Assembly (NCBI RefSeq): GCF_009910705.1
Contig: NZ_JAAAXJ010000003.1
Location: 124,001-188,000 of the forward strand
Source of the DNA: Microvirga arsenatis
GTDB lineage: Bacteria; Pseudomonadota; Alphaproteobacteria; Rhizobiales; Beijerinckiaceae
Direction of reading: 5' to 3'
Length of the DNA: 64,000 bases
Shown here in pieces: positions 39,104-46,474 of this stretch; the stretch's first letter is position 1; the number at the start of each line of letters is the position of its first letter. A program made the position numbers and the translations under genes. The notes below the pieces were generated by a model that searched no databases, was not told the DNA's origin, and was given only the letters and a program-made list of their open reading frames with translations.

Positions 39104-39763
39104 TCACTGCGCCTTCTTGGTAGGCCAGCCGAGAGAGACCAGCTTCGCCTTAGCGTGGTCTCGAACCCCGTCGCGGATGCCCTCAGCGAGGCAGGCAAGA
39201 TCCTTCTGCGTGTCGGCATGAAGCATCAGGTCCGTGACCGCGTTGATGGTCTTGCACTTGTCGATCTTCTGCTTGAGGGCGGCTTCGATCCCTGCAGGGC
39301 TGTCGGGGTCCATCGGCCGATCATTGGCCGGCTGACGCTGTTCCTGCCCTTGCTCGACGTTGCCGGGGCGCTCTTGCTTGAACTCGTCGGCCTCTTCCTC
39401 GGAATAGACATAGCCGTGCAGCTCGATGAGCTTGAGGATCACGCGATCCTTCGCGCGCTTCTCGGCCATGGCGTAGACGTAGGCTGCCTGCTTGCCTGAG
39501 ACGCGGTAGTTGACGCCGATCAGCGCCTCGCCGATCGACCACTCGGCACGATCCCCCATGCGGCCGGTGACGCGGATTACGGCCTCGTCCCGCCCGGCGC
39601 GGATAATGGTCGGCTCGTCGAAGGTGATCTTGGCTTGGGCTGCGATCCGCTCCAGCGCCTTGTGATAGATCACCGCCGTTCCTTGAACCCGCCAGACGTT
39701 TCCAGCCATGGGTTCGCCGAACTTGGCCAGCACCTCGGAGATTTTCTTGTCGGTGGTGTTCAT
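39104..39763 (-). CDS. Probable single-strand annealing protein (recombinase)
   Basis: 219 residues. The segment VYAMAEKRAKDRVILKLIELHGYVYSEEEADEF resembles the conserved core of Rad52-like/ERF phage annealing proteins, and the position beside a Gp157-like gene is that of a recombination module. The C-terminal part is a helical region. The assignment to a named family is uncertain. Confidence 0.5.
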   Translation of the reverse strand: MNTTDKKISEVLAKFGEPMAGNVWRVQGTAVIYHKALERIAAQAKITFDEPTIIRAGRDEAVIRVTGRMGDRAEWSIGEALIGVNYRVSGKQAAYVYAMAEKRAKDRVILKLIELHGYVYSEEEADEFKQERPGNVEQGQEQRQPANDRPMDPDSPAGIEAALKQKIDKCKTINAVTDLMLHADTQKDLACLAEGIRDGVRDHAKAKLVSLGWPTKKAQ

Positions 39764-40269
39764 TAGCGGGGGCTCACTCTGAGTGTCTGGGACGGAGCGG
39801 ATAGGGACGCGCCAGGGACAACCTCGCCCTGCTCAAGAGCTGCCTTGATGGCCGCCTTGTCCGGGGTCCGGACGATCTTGCAGAGCTGAGACGGAATGGC
39901 CTCCTCGTCCTCAATCACCACGCTGGGACGGGTGCTTGTGAGGGAGGCGGTCAGATCCGGAGCCTCGATCTTCGGCAACCCAAGGGTCTGCATCGCCTGC
40001 TTGACGATGGCGCGGAGGGTCTCGGCTTTGCTCTCGAAACGCTGGCGGCGCTCCTTCAATTCCGCCTCGATGTCCTTGGCGGCCTTGGCCTGCCCCTCGG
40101 CCCAGCGGGCGGCGCGGAGCATTCGGCGCAGCCGTTCCAGAGCATCGCATTCGCTCTCGACAAGCTGTTCGAAATCGGGGTCATCCGGCGTGATCCCGGC
40201 ATCCTTCAGCGCCTGGACGACAAAGGCGGCGGTGGCGATCTCTTGAGAAAACGTGGCTTGGGCGTTCAC
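39763..40269 (-). CDS. Siphovirus Gp157 family protein
   Basis: 168 residues starting from GTG at 40269 (VNAQATFSQEIATAAFVVQAL). A long helical region (ECDALERLRRMLRAARWAEGQAKAAKDIEAELKERRQRFESKAETLRAIVKQAM) precedes a C-terminal beta segment (TARPSVVIEDEEAIPSQLCKIVRTPDKAAIK), the Gp157 pattern. The family is tied to phage resistance in Streptococcus phage Sfi19. Here it accompanies a recombination gene. Confidence 0.85.
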   Translation of the reverse strand: MNAQATFSQEIATAAFVVQALKDAGITPDDPDFEQLVESECDALERLRRMLRAARWAEGQAKAAKDIEAELKERRQRFESKAETLRAIVKQAMQTLGLPKIEAPDLTASLTSTRPSVVIEDEEAIPSQLCKIVRTPDKAAIKAALEQGEVVPGASLSAPSQTLRVSPR

Positions 40270-40273
40270 GGCT

Positions 40274-40531
40274 TCACTCCGCGGCAATGAGGGCAGGGTT
40301 GTTCTGATCGGCGCGGAGCTGCTGCACCTTGGCATGCAGGAGGCGGCAATCCCGGGCGGCAAGCTCCAGGCACGCGGCGGCATGGAGCAGGTCGAAATCG
40401 GCTTGGCCGGCTCCTCGTGCCGTGTCCTTGGCGTAGACGAGTGCAAGGTGAACGGCCCTGGACAGCTTGTCGGCATCCATCTTGATCCGGCTGGCGGCGA
40501 CGCCGAAGGCGATGTGATCGAAGTTCGGCAT
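40274..40531 (-). CDS. Hypothetical phage protein
   Basis: 85 residues starting MPNFDHIAFGVAASRIKMDADKL, all helical, with two cysteines. It is coupled to the upstream 47-aa gene by overlapping stop and start codons. Confidence 0.6.
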   Translation of the reverse strand: MPNFDHIAFGVAASRIKMDADKLSRAVHLALVYAKDTARGAGQADFDLLHAAACLELAARDCRLLHAKVQQLRADQNNPALIAAE

Positions 40532-40674
40532 CAGTGCTTGTCCTTCGGGAGCTTCACGATGGGCTTGCCCCATCCGCAGTGCTTGGAGAGTTCCGCGATC
40601 ACGTCGATGCGGCGCTTCTCGGTGTAGCGGGTGATGGGGCCGCGATAGCGGGGAGTGACCGGAACGCGCTTCAT
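40531..40674 (-). CDS. Small basic phage protein
   Basis: 47 residues, MKRVPVTPRYRGPITRYTEK... with about a third basic residues and a CGWGKP turn. It lies in a string of overlapping small ORFs. Function unknown. Confidence 0.5.
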   Translation of the reverse strand: MKRVPVTPRYRGPITRYTEKRRIDVIAELSKHCGWGKPIVKLPKDKH

Positions 40675-40799
40675 AGCGCCTCCACGATCTTGAAGAGGGA
40701 GAAGCACCAGAGGCCGAAGACGACGGCTCCGATGAGCATCCAGAGAGCGTTCTCAACCTTCTCCGAAAAGGCCTTGCAGCGGGGAGAGTTGAAGGACAT
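40671..40799 (-). CDS. Small single-pass membrane protein
   Basis: 42 residues with one hydrophobic helix (ALWMLIGAVVFGLWCFSLF, about 18-36). It overlaps both neighbours by ATGA. Function unknown. Confidence 0.55.
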   Translation of the reverse strand: MSFNSPRCKAFSEKVENALWMLIGAVVFGLWCFSLFKIVEAL

Positions 40800-41044
40800 C
40801 ACGCGGCTCCCGGATAATCAGGTCCGTCCAGATCAATGCGGTTCTCGTCATCGCCGCCGCAGGGGCAGGAAGAGACGCCGAACCGGCTGCCGCTGATCTT
40901 GTGCAGGAACGATCCGCGCCCTTTGCAGGCGGGGCATTCTTTCAACGTGTCGCGAAGGATCTGCTGGATTTGCTCGACGTCCGCGCTGTGAACCAGACGG
41001 CAGCGGAAGGACGGAGCAAGCGGGAACGGGATGACTTCGGCCAT
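40799..41044 (-). CDS. Small zinc-binding phage protein
   Basis: 81 residues with two cysteine pairs, CPACKGRG (about 37-44) and SSCPCGG (about 58-64), resembling a zinc knuckle/DnaJ-like finger. No family is assigned. Confidence 0.65.
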   Translation of the reverse strand: MAEVIPFPLAPSFRCRLVHSADVEQIQQILRDTLKECPACKGRGSFLHKISGSRFGVSSCPCGGDDENRIDLDGPDYPGAA

Positions 41045-41046
41045 GA

Positions 41047-41214
41047 TCAGCCTCCGATCTTCGAGAAGTAGCGACGGCGCTTGTTGGCAGCCTCGATGGC
41101 TTCCTTCGCCCGCTTCTCAATGGCGGCTTTGCGCTGTTCGGGAGTGAGCTCGACGCGACGGGCGTTCTTCATGTCGCGGATGGCGCCAGAAAAGCCGATG
41201 GTGCGCTGGCGCAT
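41047..41214 (-). CDS. Small basic phage protein
   Basis: 55 residues, MRQRTIGFSGAIRDMKNARRVELTPEQRKAA..., charged and helical. It is coupled to the upstream gene by a 1-bp start/stop overlap. Function unknown. Confidence 0.5.
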   Translation of the reverse strand: MRQRTIGFSGAIRDMKNARRVELTPEQRKAAIEKRAKEAIEAANKRRRYFSKIGG

Positions 41215-41618
41215 TATGCAGCCTCCGTCGGTGCCGAGCCTGGATAGCCATTGATAGGCTGCCAACGGTAGCCCTCTGGCATAGGCGAGCGCGTACCGGG
41301 ATGCTGCCCACCAGCGGCATGAAGAATATCCCGGCAAATAGGTCCGTACTTCGGGGTATCCTCTTGCTTGAGGTTCTCCCATTCAGTGACCTCAGCGACC
41401 TTTAACATCGCTGCTACGGCCTTCTCTTCGTCCAAGAACCAGCCGTAAGCACTGTTGAAATTCAGGCCGCTCGGGATGTGAGTAATGACGTACCCATCGC
41501 CGCCGTAAGCTTCATGAACAGCAAGAGCCCCGTAGCGATGGCCCGTCACCGTCTGAGGCCCCTTATTCGTCATGATCTGAAAAACATCATCTCTGATAAG
41601 GGAAAGCTTCCTCGCCAT
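41214..41618 (-). CDS. Hypothetical phage protein
   Basis: 134 residues starting MARKLSLIRDDVFQIMTNKGPQTVTGHRYGALAVHEAYGG. This is a mixed alpha/beta protein. I placed the start at 41618; the next ATG upstream in frame is at 41651 and unconserved-looking. Confidence 0.6.
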   Translation of the reverse strand: MARKLSLIRDDVFQIMTNKGPQTVTGHRYGALAVHEAYGGDGYVITHIPSGLNFNSAYGWFLDEEKAVAAMLKVAEVTEWENLKQEDTPKYGPICRDILHAAGGQHPGTRSPMPEGYRWQPINGYPGSAPTEAA

Positions 41619-41619
41619 C

Positions 41620-41730
41620 TCACGCCCCCATCCCAATCGAGAGCATGGCAATGCTCACGGCAAAGATCCCGAGGCAGCAGAGTTCAACGAGGTTGGTGAG
41701 GAAGGTGCGGAGGAGGGGCATGTGGGCCAT
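41620..41730 (-). CDS. Small membrane peptide, first gene of the leftward operon
   Basis: 36 residues (MAHMPLLRTFLTNLVELCCLGIFAVSIAMLSIGMGA) with one hydrophobic helix covering about residues 12-32. It is the first ORF after the left operator region, so it is expressed from the leftward early promoter. An internal ATG at 41721 is also possible. Function unknown. Confidence 0.5.
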   Translation of the reverse strand: MAHMPLLRTFLTNLVELCCLGIFAVSIAMLSIGMGA

Positions 41731-41759
41731 CCATGTGGAAGTGGATGGACAAAGTCTGC

Positions 41760-41816
41760 ACGGAAAAATCCGTATGTCAACCTCAAAACGGAAATTTCCT
41801 TCCGTTGCATACGGAA
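41760..41816. promoter_or_regulatory. Left operator cluster (repressor binding sites)
   Basis: ACGGAAAAATCCGT (41760-41773, form ACGGA-N4-TCCGT), ACGGAAATTTCCTTCCGT (41788-41805) and TTCCGTTGCATACGGAA (41800-41816) share the same half-site ACGGA. The same half-site recurs at the right operator (43648-43718). The cluster sits upstream of the leftward early operon and of the rightward gene at 41934. Confidence 0.75.
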
Positions 41817-41933
41817 GAAATGTTTTTGTTTTGTTCCCCGCAATCCACAGAGTAGAATAACTCTCAAGTGCCAATCACGACACTTTTCTTAGGCTAAGAT
41901 CTTAATGACACAGCAAGGCTTGCCGGTTATGCC

Positions 41934-42860
41934 ATGGCCACGATGACCCAAGCTTACTTTAGTCTGACTTATGACGGGCCAGCTGTCCGTGACGGCGAGA
42001 TCGACGTCACCGATCTAGCTCCTGCTCTGTTGGCCCTCGGTCAAGCTGTGAAGGCAACGGGCAAGATCGTGCTTGGTCCTGACGCGGACGTGAGCCTTAA
42101 AGTTCGTACGACGAAGACAGGATCATTTGAGGTCCTGATGAGCGCCGTAACGAACGGTGACGTTGGTCTTGCATGGACCATAATAAAGCAGTTCTACCAA
42201 ACAGACGACGTACAGACCGCAAAGGCCGTCGTAGAAACTCTCTTGATGGGAGGAACAGTTGCGGGCGCAGCAACTGCAGGCGTCGTTAAGTTTCTCAAGT
42301 GGCGCAAAGGTCGCCCAATAGAAAAGCAGGAAGCGCTACCGAACGGGGCGGCGAGAGTTACAATTGAGAATGTTGAAATAATTGTTGGCCCTGGTGTTCT
42401 TGAAGCTGCGCGCGATCCAATCGTTCGCTCAGGGATCGAAAAGGCTATCGCGACCCCTCTCGAGAAGGACGGCATCGATATTGTTAAGTTCTCCAGCGAG
42501 GCAAGTGAGCAAGTAGTAGTTGATAAGTCGGAGCGCGTTCATTTCTTGAGCGCGGAAGCTTCTGAGTCTGAATTCACCTCTATTTACAACAAGGTGTTTT
42601 CGATAGTTACGTTGTCGTTTAAAGCGGGCAACAAATGGAAGCTTCATGACGGGCAAGGTGCTCGAAACGTCACAATTTTGGACGAGGACTTCTTAGATCG
42701 TATCGACACGGGAGTTGCTCGCTTCGCAAAGGGAGATCTCTTGGTATGCCAAGTGAGAGAGACTGCCGTTCGCACAGACGGAGGCTTCAAATCTCAGTAC
42801 GAGATCCTGAAGGTCATAGAGCACCGACCTTATAGGCCCCCAGAAACGCTCAGGCTGTGA
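41934..42860 (+). CDS. Uncharacterised prophage gene between the left operator and the repressor (putative moron)
   Basis: 308 residues, start ATG 41934 (MATMTQAYF) or 41943. No family is recognised. The N-terminal domain (FSLTYDGPAVRDGEIDVTDLAPALLALGQAVKATGKI) looks like a small alpha/beta domain. A Gly/Ala stretch (LLMGGTVAGAATAGVVKFL, about 103-122) is a possible membrane or packing helix. The C-terminal part is beta-rich and hydrophilic. Base composition is visibly AT-richer than in its neighbours, and it stands alone on the plus strand where lysogenic genes are expressed, which suggests a moron such as a superinfection-exclusion factor. That role is inference. Confidence 0.8.
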   Translation: MATMTQAYFSLTYDGPAVRDGEIDVTDLAPALLALGQAVKATGKIVLGPDADVSLKVRTTKTGSFEVLMSAVTNGDVGLAWTIIKQFYQTDDVQTAKAVVETLLMGGTVAGAATAGVVKFLKWRKGRPIEKQEALPNGAARVTIENVEIIVGPGVLEAARDPIVRSGIEKAIATPLEKDGIDIVKFSSEASEQVVVDKSERVHFLSAEASESEFTSIYNKVFSIVTLSFKAGNKWKLHDGQGARNVTILDEDFLDRIDTGVARFAKGDLLVCQVRETAVRTDGGFKSQYEILKVIEHRPYRPPETLRL

Positions 42861-42868
42861 GAAGGTAA

Positions 42869-43645
42869 CTAAAGCCTCGTTACTTTGCAGACGACGCGGC
42901 CGATTACCTGCAGATCCTCGGCAAGAATTTCATCGGTTCCATGTGCCGGGTTGTCCGACTTAATTCGTATCTTGACCGGATTGCTGCCCTTCACGACCTC
43001 TAGCCGCTTCACCGCTATTCCGATGCCATCGAAGATGGCGAACAGGCCGTCAGGAGAGGGTGCCGTCTGAGCACGGTTGATCATGACTCGATCCCCCGGC
43101 AGCAAAGTCGGTATCATCGAATCACCGTCGACTGGGATGAAGTCGACTTCTGCCTCTCGGGCTCGCAGCTCGGTGTGCAAATAGTCGACCGGCAGCCGCC
43201 ACACCGCCCGCACTCCATCCAGAACCTTCCCATCGACCATCACGCCAGGCGCGAGGCCGCCCTCGCCAAGCCCCGCTACAACATTCCGTTCCGGCACCTC
43301 TCCCGGCTTCAAGTCTCCCCGCTGGATGCGGATTTCCACCGCATGGGCCGTGCGATCCTCGATGAACTCCGGATCCGGCTCGAACTCCTCGCCAACCGGA
43401 ACCCTGCGGATAGTGTCCTCTTCCCCAATTTCAAACTTGAACAGCGATCCCGGCTTCAAAGCGAACTCCTCCTCGAGCGCCGTCACCTCGGCAGCTCCTA
43501 GGGATTTTTTACGCCCCTTAAGGAAGTCGCGAAGGTAGTCCGGCCCGCGGCCAATCTTCCTCGCCAAATTGGTCGGATCGATCCCCCTTGAGTCAATCAG
43601 GGCGGAAAGGTTGGCTCGGAGTCGTTCAGGGCTGTGTGGTCGCAT
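42869..43645 (-). CDS. CI-like repressor: HTH plus S24 (LexA-type) peptidase domain
   Basis: Maintains lysogeny and is cleaved after DNA damage in this family. The 258-aa protein has an N-terminal XRE-type HTH (LARKIGRGPDYLRDFLKGRKKSLGAAEV, about 25-55). The C-terminal S24 domain has the Ser nucleophile in VDGDSMIPTLLPGDRV and the Lys in GIAVKRLEVV. The start is ATG 43645 (MRPHSPERLRANLSALIDS). The operator sites lie just upstream and at 41760-41816. Confidence 0.92.
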   Translation of the reverse strand: MRPHSPERLRANLSALIDSRGIDPTNLARKIGRGPDYLRDFLKGRKKSLGAAEVTALEEEFALKPGSLFKFEIGEEDTIRRVPVGEEFEPDPEFIEDRTAHAVEIRIQRGDLKPGEVPERNVVAGLGEGGLAPGVMVDGKVLDGVRAVWRLPVDYLHTELRAREAEVDFIPVDGDSMIPTLLPGDRVMINRAQTAPSPDGLFAIFDGIGIAVKRLEVVKGSNPVKIRIKSDNPAHGTDEILAEDLQVIGRVVCKVTRL

Positions 43646-43647
43646 AG

Positions 43648-43718
43648 GCGGAATTATCCGCTTTTCCGAAAAGCGTGGCGATACGGAAATTTCCCGTTGC
43701 ATGTACGGAATTTTCCGT
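43648..43718. promoter_or_regulatory. Right operator cluster (repressor/Cro binding sites)
   Basis: Three near-palindromes lie between the divergent repressor and Cro-like genes: GCGGAATTATCCGC (43648-43661), ACGGAAATTTCCCGT (43683-43697, one base longer in the right half) and ACGGAATTTTCCGT (43705-43718). The consensus ACGGA-N4-TCCGT matches the left cluster. Three sites is the classic lambdoid number. Confidence 0.8.
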
Positions 43719-43731
43719 TCATATTGTCCGC

Positions 43732-43986
43732 ATGGAAGAGACACTTCGCGCCCACCTTTTTGAATGCGCCGCCTTGTTCGAGGAGGCCACGGGGGTCACG
43801 CCCGCAACCCTCGGAAAGCGCGCGCTCAACGACAACACGTTCTTTGCCCGGATCTCAGAAGGGCAGGGATTTACGGTCAGAACTTTTGACCGCGTGATGG
43901 AATGGCTCTCTGCCAACTGGCCGGAAGGCGCTGAATGGCCCTCTGATGTTCCGCGTCCGGCGCCCTCCCAGAGCGAGGCCGCCTGA
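43732..43986 (+). CDS. Cro-like regulatory protein
   Basis: 84 residues starting MEETLRAHLFECAALFEEATGVTPATLGKRALNDNTFFARI. It is divergent from the repressor across the operator cluster. The helix-turn-helix-like stretch TPATLGKRALNDNTFFARISEG suits a Cro-type DNA-binding role. The start at 43732 lies just after the last operator. Confidence 0.75.
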   Translation: MEETLRAHLFECAALFEEATGVTPATLGKRALNDNTFFARISEGQGFTVRTFDRVMEWLSANWPEGAEWPSDVPRPAPSQSEAA

Positions 43987-44261
43987 TGCCCCCTTTCCCC
44001 GTCGTTCCCTCCATCAGCGTGTCCTCCCTGGCTGATGGCACCTGCACGGGCCGGCCTGCCCATCTGGCTTCGTCGGTTCGTGCCCTTCTTTTCCCTTCCA
44101 TCGGCACCGCCTCCGGAACTGCCGATGTGAGGAGCGCGGGCGGCACACTCCCTTGCCCCGCTGCCGCCCGCGCTTTTGTTTCAGCCCCCGCTTCCACGGC
44201 TGCTGTTGTCGCATCCCGCCTGTCCACCGTCACTGCAAATATTCCTGAGAACGTGGCATGA
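43986..44261 (+). CDS. Hypothetical Ser/Ala-rich protein
   Basis: 91 residues rich in Ser, Ala, Pro and Thr, with no domain. The only support is tight coupling: its ATG overlaps the Cro-like stop (TGATG) and its stop overlaps the next ATG (ATGA). A spurious frame is possible. Confidence 0.45.
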   Translation: MPPFPVVPSISVSSLADGTCTGRPAHLASSVRALLFPSIGTASGTADVRSAGGTLPCPAAARAFVSAPASTAAVVASRLSTVTANIPENVA

Positions 44262-44761
44262 ACTCTCGCTATCTCGCCCGCATCGACTACGACCGCCTGA
44301 AGAAGGCGCAAGACGAGCTCATCAAGCACCCGGACGTTGGGGGGCCGAAGGCGGCAGCCGAGATCACCCGCGTGGATCCGGCCCGTCTCTCCCGCTACGG
44401 CAGCCCGCACGAGACCACCAACGCTCCGGTGGATGTGATCGCGGATCTGGAGGCGAAGGCGAACGCTCCCATCGTCACCCGCATCCTTGCGGATCTTCAC
44501 GACTGCGATCTTGTCCCGCGTGACCGCTCCCTCAAGCAGGAGGCGGACTACGACGAGCATGCCACCGACCTGACCCGCGCCGCCTGCGCCCTGATGGTTA
44601 AGCTCCAGGAAGCCCGCAGGGACGGCATCGATGCCGTGGAGCTGGTTCAGCTCGAGGCTCTCGCCGCGCAGCTGCAGATCGAGATCGCGGAGTTTCGACG
44701 TGACGCAAAGCGCGACCTGAATGCTCCGGTACCGATGCGCAAGACGGGCGGTGCGGCATGA
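44258..44761 (+). CDS. Hypothetical early phage protein
   Basis: 167 residues, mostly helical: MNSRYLARIDYDRLKKAQDELIKHPDVGGPKAAAEITRVDPARLSRYGSP. The start reads like an HTH-type CII/regulatory protein with RLSRYGSP as a possible recognition element. It is the second gene after the Cro-like gene, the usual cII position. The CII role is only positional. Confidence 0.65.
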   Translation: MNSRYLARIDYDRLKKAQDELIKHPDVGGPKAAAEITRVDPARLSRYGSPHETTNAPVDVIADLEAKANAPIVTRILADLHDCDLVPRDRSLKQEADYDEHATDLTRAACALMVKLQEARRDGIDAVELVQLEALAAQLQIEIAEFRRDAKRDLNAPVPMRKTGGAA

Positions 44762-45042
44762 GCGACGGCGCCAACACCGAACCAGTCACATCCTTCATGG
44801 ATCGGATCCTCAACCTGAAAGCGGAAGAGGACCAGATCAAGGAGGACATCAAGAGCATCTATGCCGAGGCCAAGGCTATGGGCTTCGACAAGACGGCTTT
44901 GGGTGACGCCATCGCCCGCATCCGCAAGCTGCAGAAGGACCCGGAGAAGCTCTCCGAGCGTGAGGCCATCCGCGACCTGTATCTGCAGGCTTACGAGGAA
45001 GCCTCGCATGCGCATGCGCCCGCGCGTACGCGTGAGGGCTGA
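44758..45042 (+). CDS. GapR-like DNA-binding protein (DUF2312)
   Basis: 94 residues. The core FMDRILNLKAEEDQIKEDIKSIYAEAKAMGFDKTALGDAIARIRK matches DUF2312, the family of chromosomal GapR, which binds AT-rich and overtwisted DNA in Caulobacter. It is coupled to the upstream gene by ATGA. A phage-borne copy could serve replication, but this is inference. Confidence 0.88.
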   Translation: MSDGANTEPVTSFMDRILNLKAEEDQIKEDIKSIYAEAKAMGFDKTALGDAIARIRKLQKDPEKLSEREAIRDLYLQAYEEASHAHAPARTREG

Positions 45043-45044
45043 GC

Positions 45045-45389
45045 ATGAAGTTCTCCACTCGCGCTCTTGGTCGCCTCAAGACCGGTCAGATGAACAAGAC
45101 CGAGGAGGCCTATGCTGCGCACCTTGAGCTCCGCCGCATCGCGGGTGAGGTCGCCTGGTACAAGTTCGAAGCTTTCAAGCTCCGGCTGGCTGACAATACC
45201 TTCCTGACCGTCGATTTCGCCGTGATGCTCACGGACGGCACCCTCGAAATGCACGAGGTCAAGGGCTTCTGGACCGACGACGCCCGCGTGAAGATCAAGG
45301 TCGCCGCTGATCTCTATCCCTTCCGGTTCATCGCAGCCCAAGTGCTTCCGAAGAAAGAGGGCGGCGGGTGGAAGGTAGAGGAGTTCTGA
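45045..45389 (+). CDS. DUF1064 family protein (putative nuclease fold)
   Basis: 114 residues. The motif TVDFAVMLTDGTLEMHEVKGFWTDDARVKIKVA (D...E-x-K) is the PD-(D/E)XK-like signature that links DUF1064 to Holliday-junction-resolvase-like nucleases. It lies between the GapR-like and methyltransferase genes. Confidence 0.88.
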   Translation: MKFSTRALGRLKTGQMNKTEEAYAAHLELRRIAGEVAWYKFEAFKLRLADNTFLTVDFAVMLTDGTLEMHEVKGFWTDDARVKIKVAADLYPFRFIAAQVLPKKEGGGWKVEEF

Positions 45390-45958
45390 TGACTTGGCCC
45401 TTCGGTGACCTGCGCCCTTTCTCATATGACCTGATCATGGCTGACCCGCCGTGGCGCTTCGACACGTGGAGCCTCGCCGGCAAGAAGCACAAAAGCCCCG
45501 AGTCGCATTATTCGACGATGACGCTTGACGAGATCAAGGCGCTCCCCGTCGGCCATCTCGCGAGCCGTGACTGCGTGCTTTGGCTCTGGGCAACCCATCC
45601 GATGCTCCCACAGCAGTTGGAAGTCATCGCCGCCTGGGGATTACGGTTCGTCACATCCGGCGTCTGGGTGAAGCGCACCGTCAATGGCGGGCTAGCCTTT
45701 GGCACCGGTTACCGCCTCCGGTGCGCGTCTGAGCCCTTCCTGCTTGCCACCAATGGCGATCCTGAGACCGCCAGAAACGTGCGTACGGTGATCGAAGGCC
45801 CCCTTCGTGAGCACTCCCGCAAGCCTGACGAGGCTTTCGCCGCCGCCGAGGCGCTGATGCCGACCGCACGGCGCTTGGAACTATTTAGCCGTCAAAAGCG
45901 GTCTGGATGGGACACCTGGGGCGATGAGGCCTCCAAGTTCGACGAGGCAGCAGCATGA
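45389..45958 (+). CDS. MT-A70 family adenine methyltransferase
   Basis: SAM-dependent adenine methyltransferase of 189 aa. Catalytic motif DPPW (LIMADPPWRFDTWSLAG, about residues 18-22) and the MT-A70 core MTLDEIKALPVGHLASRDCVLWLWATHPMLP are visible. It overlaps the DUF1064 stop by 1 bp. It probably modifies phage or host DNA, and the site is unknown. Confidence 0.92.
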   Translation: MTWPFGDLRPFSYDLIMADPPWRFDTWSLAGKKHKSPESHYSTMTLDEIKALPVGHLASRDCVLWLWATHPMLPQQLEVIAAWGLRFVTSGVWVKRTVNGGLAFGTGYRLRCASEPFLLATNGDPETARNVRTVIEGPLREHSRKPDEAFAAAEALMPTARRLELFSRQKRSGWDTWGDEASKFDEAAA

Positions 45959-46245
45959 GGCGCTTTCCATATCCCACAGAGGCTTTGTCCGGTTTCGAAG
46001 CCATGGAAGCCGACGCCATGCTCCTTGAGCGCATCGCGGAAGAGTCAGAGCAGTCGTTGAGTGCGCTGAAACAATTGGGTGCCAAGCCTGAGATTATGAC
46101 AGCCTTAGAAAACAGGGCCAAGCGCCTGCGCCGGATTGCTGCCTGCCTCGGCTACATGGCCGGTCGCTTGGATCGCCTTCACCTCCTGAACGAACCCGTC
46201 CGCCGTGAGAGCAACTACGGCGGCAGCCAACGGAGCGCGGCATGA
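45955..46245 (+). CDS. Hypothetical phage protein
   Basis: 96 residues starting MRRFPYPTEALSGFEAMEADAMLLERIAEESEQSLSALKQLG. It is helical, with no recognised domain, and coupled to both neighbours by 4-bp overlaps. Confidence 0.6.
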   Translation: MRRFPYPTEALSGFEAMEADAMLLERIAEESEQSLSALKQLGAKPEIMTALENRAKRLRRIAACLGYMAGRLDRLHLLNEPVRRESNYGGSQRSAA

Positions 46246-46472
46246 CCGAGCGCGTCATTGACCTCGAAGCCCTGCGAGAGCGGCGGATTGAGGAGACCTG
46301 GGCTCAATACTGTGCCGCCCGCATGCAGGCGGAAGCCACTCTCTCTGTCGAGGATGGGATTGCGGCTGGCAAGGCATGGCGCCGGTGGCTCGATCTTTTC
46401 ATGAGCGGAGATCAACGCGAGTCGCTGGACCGGGCAGGGGAGGTCAAGAGCCTCCAGAGGCGAGCAGGCTGA
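46242..46472 (+). CDS. Hypothetical phage protein
   Basis: 76 residues, charged and helical (MTERVIDLEALRERRIEETWAQYC...). It precedes dnaB by 2 bp. Function unknown. Confidence 0.6.
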   Translation: MTERVIDLEALRERRIEETWAQYCAARMQAEATLSVEDGIAAGKAWRRWLDLFMSGDQRESLDRAGEVKSLQRRAG

Positions 46473-46474
46473 CC

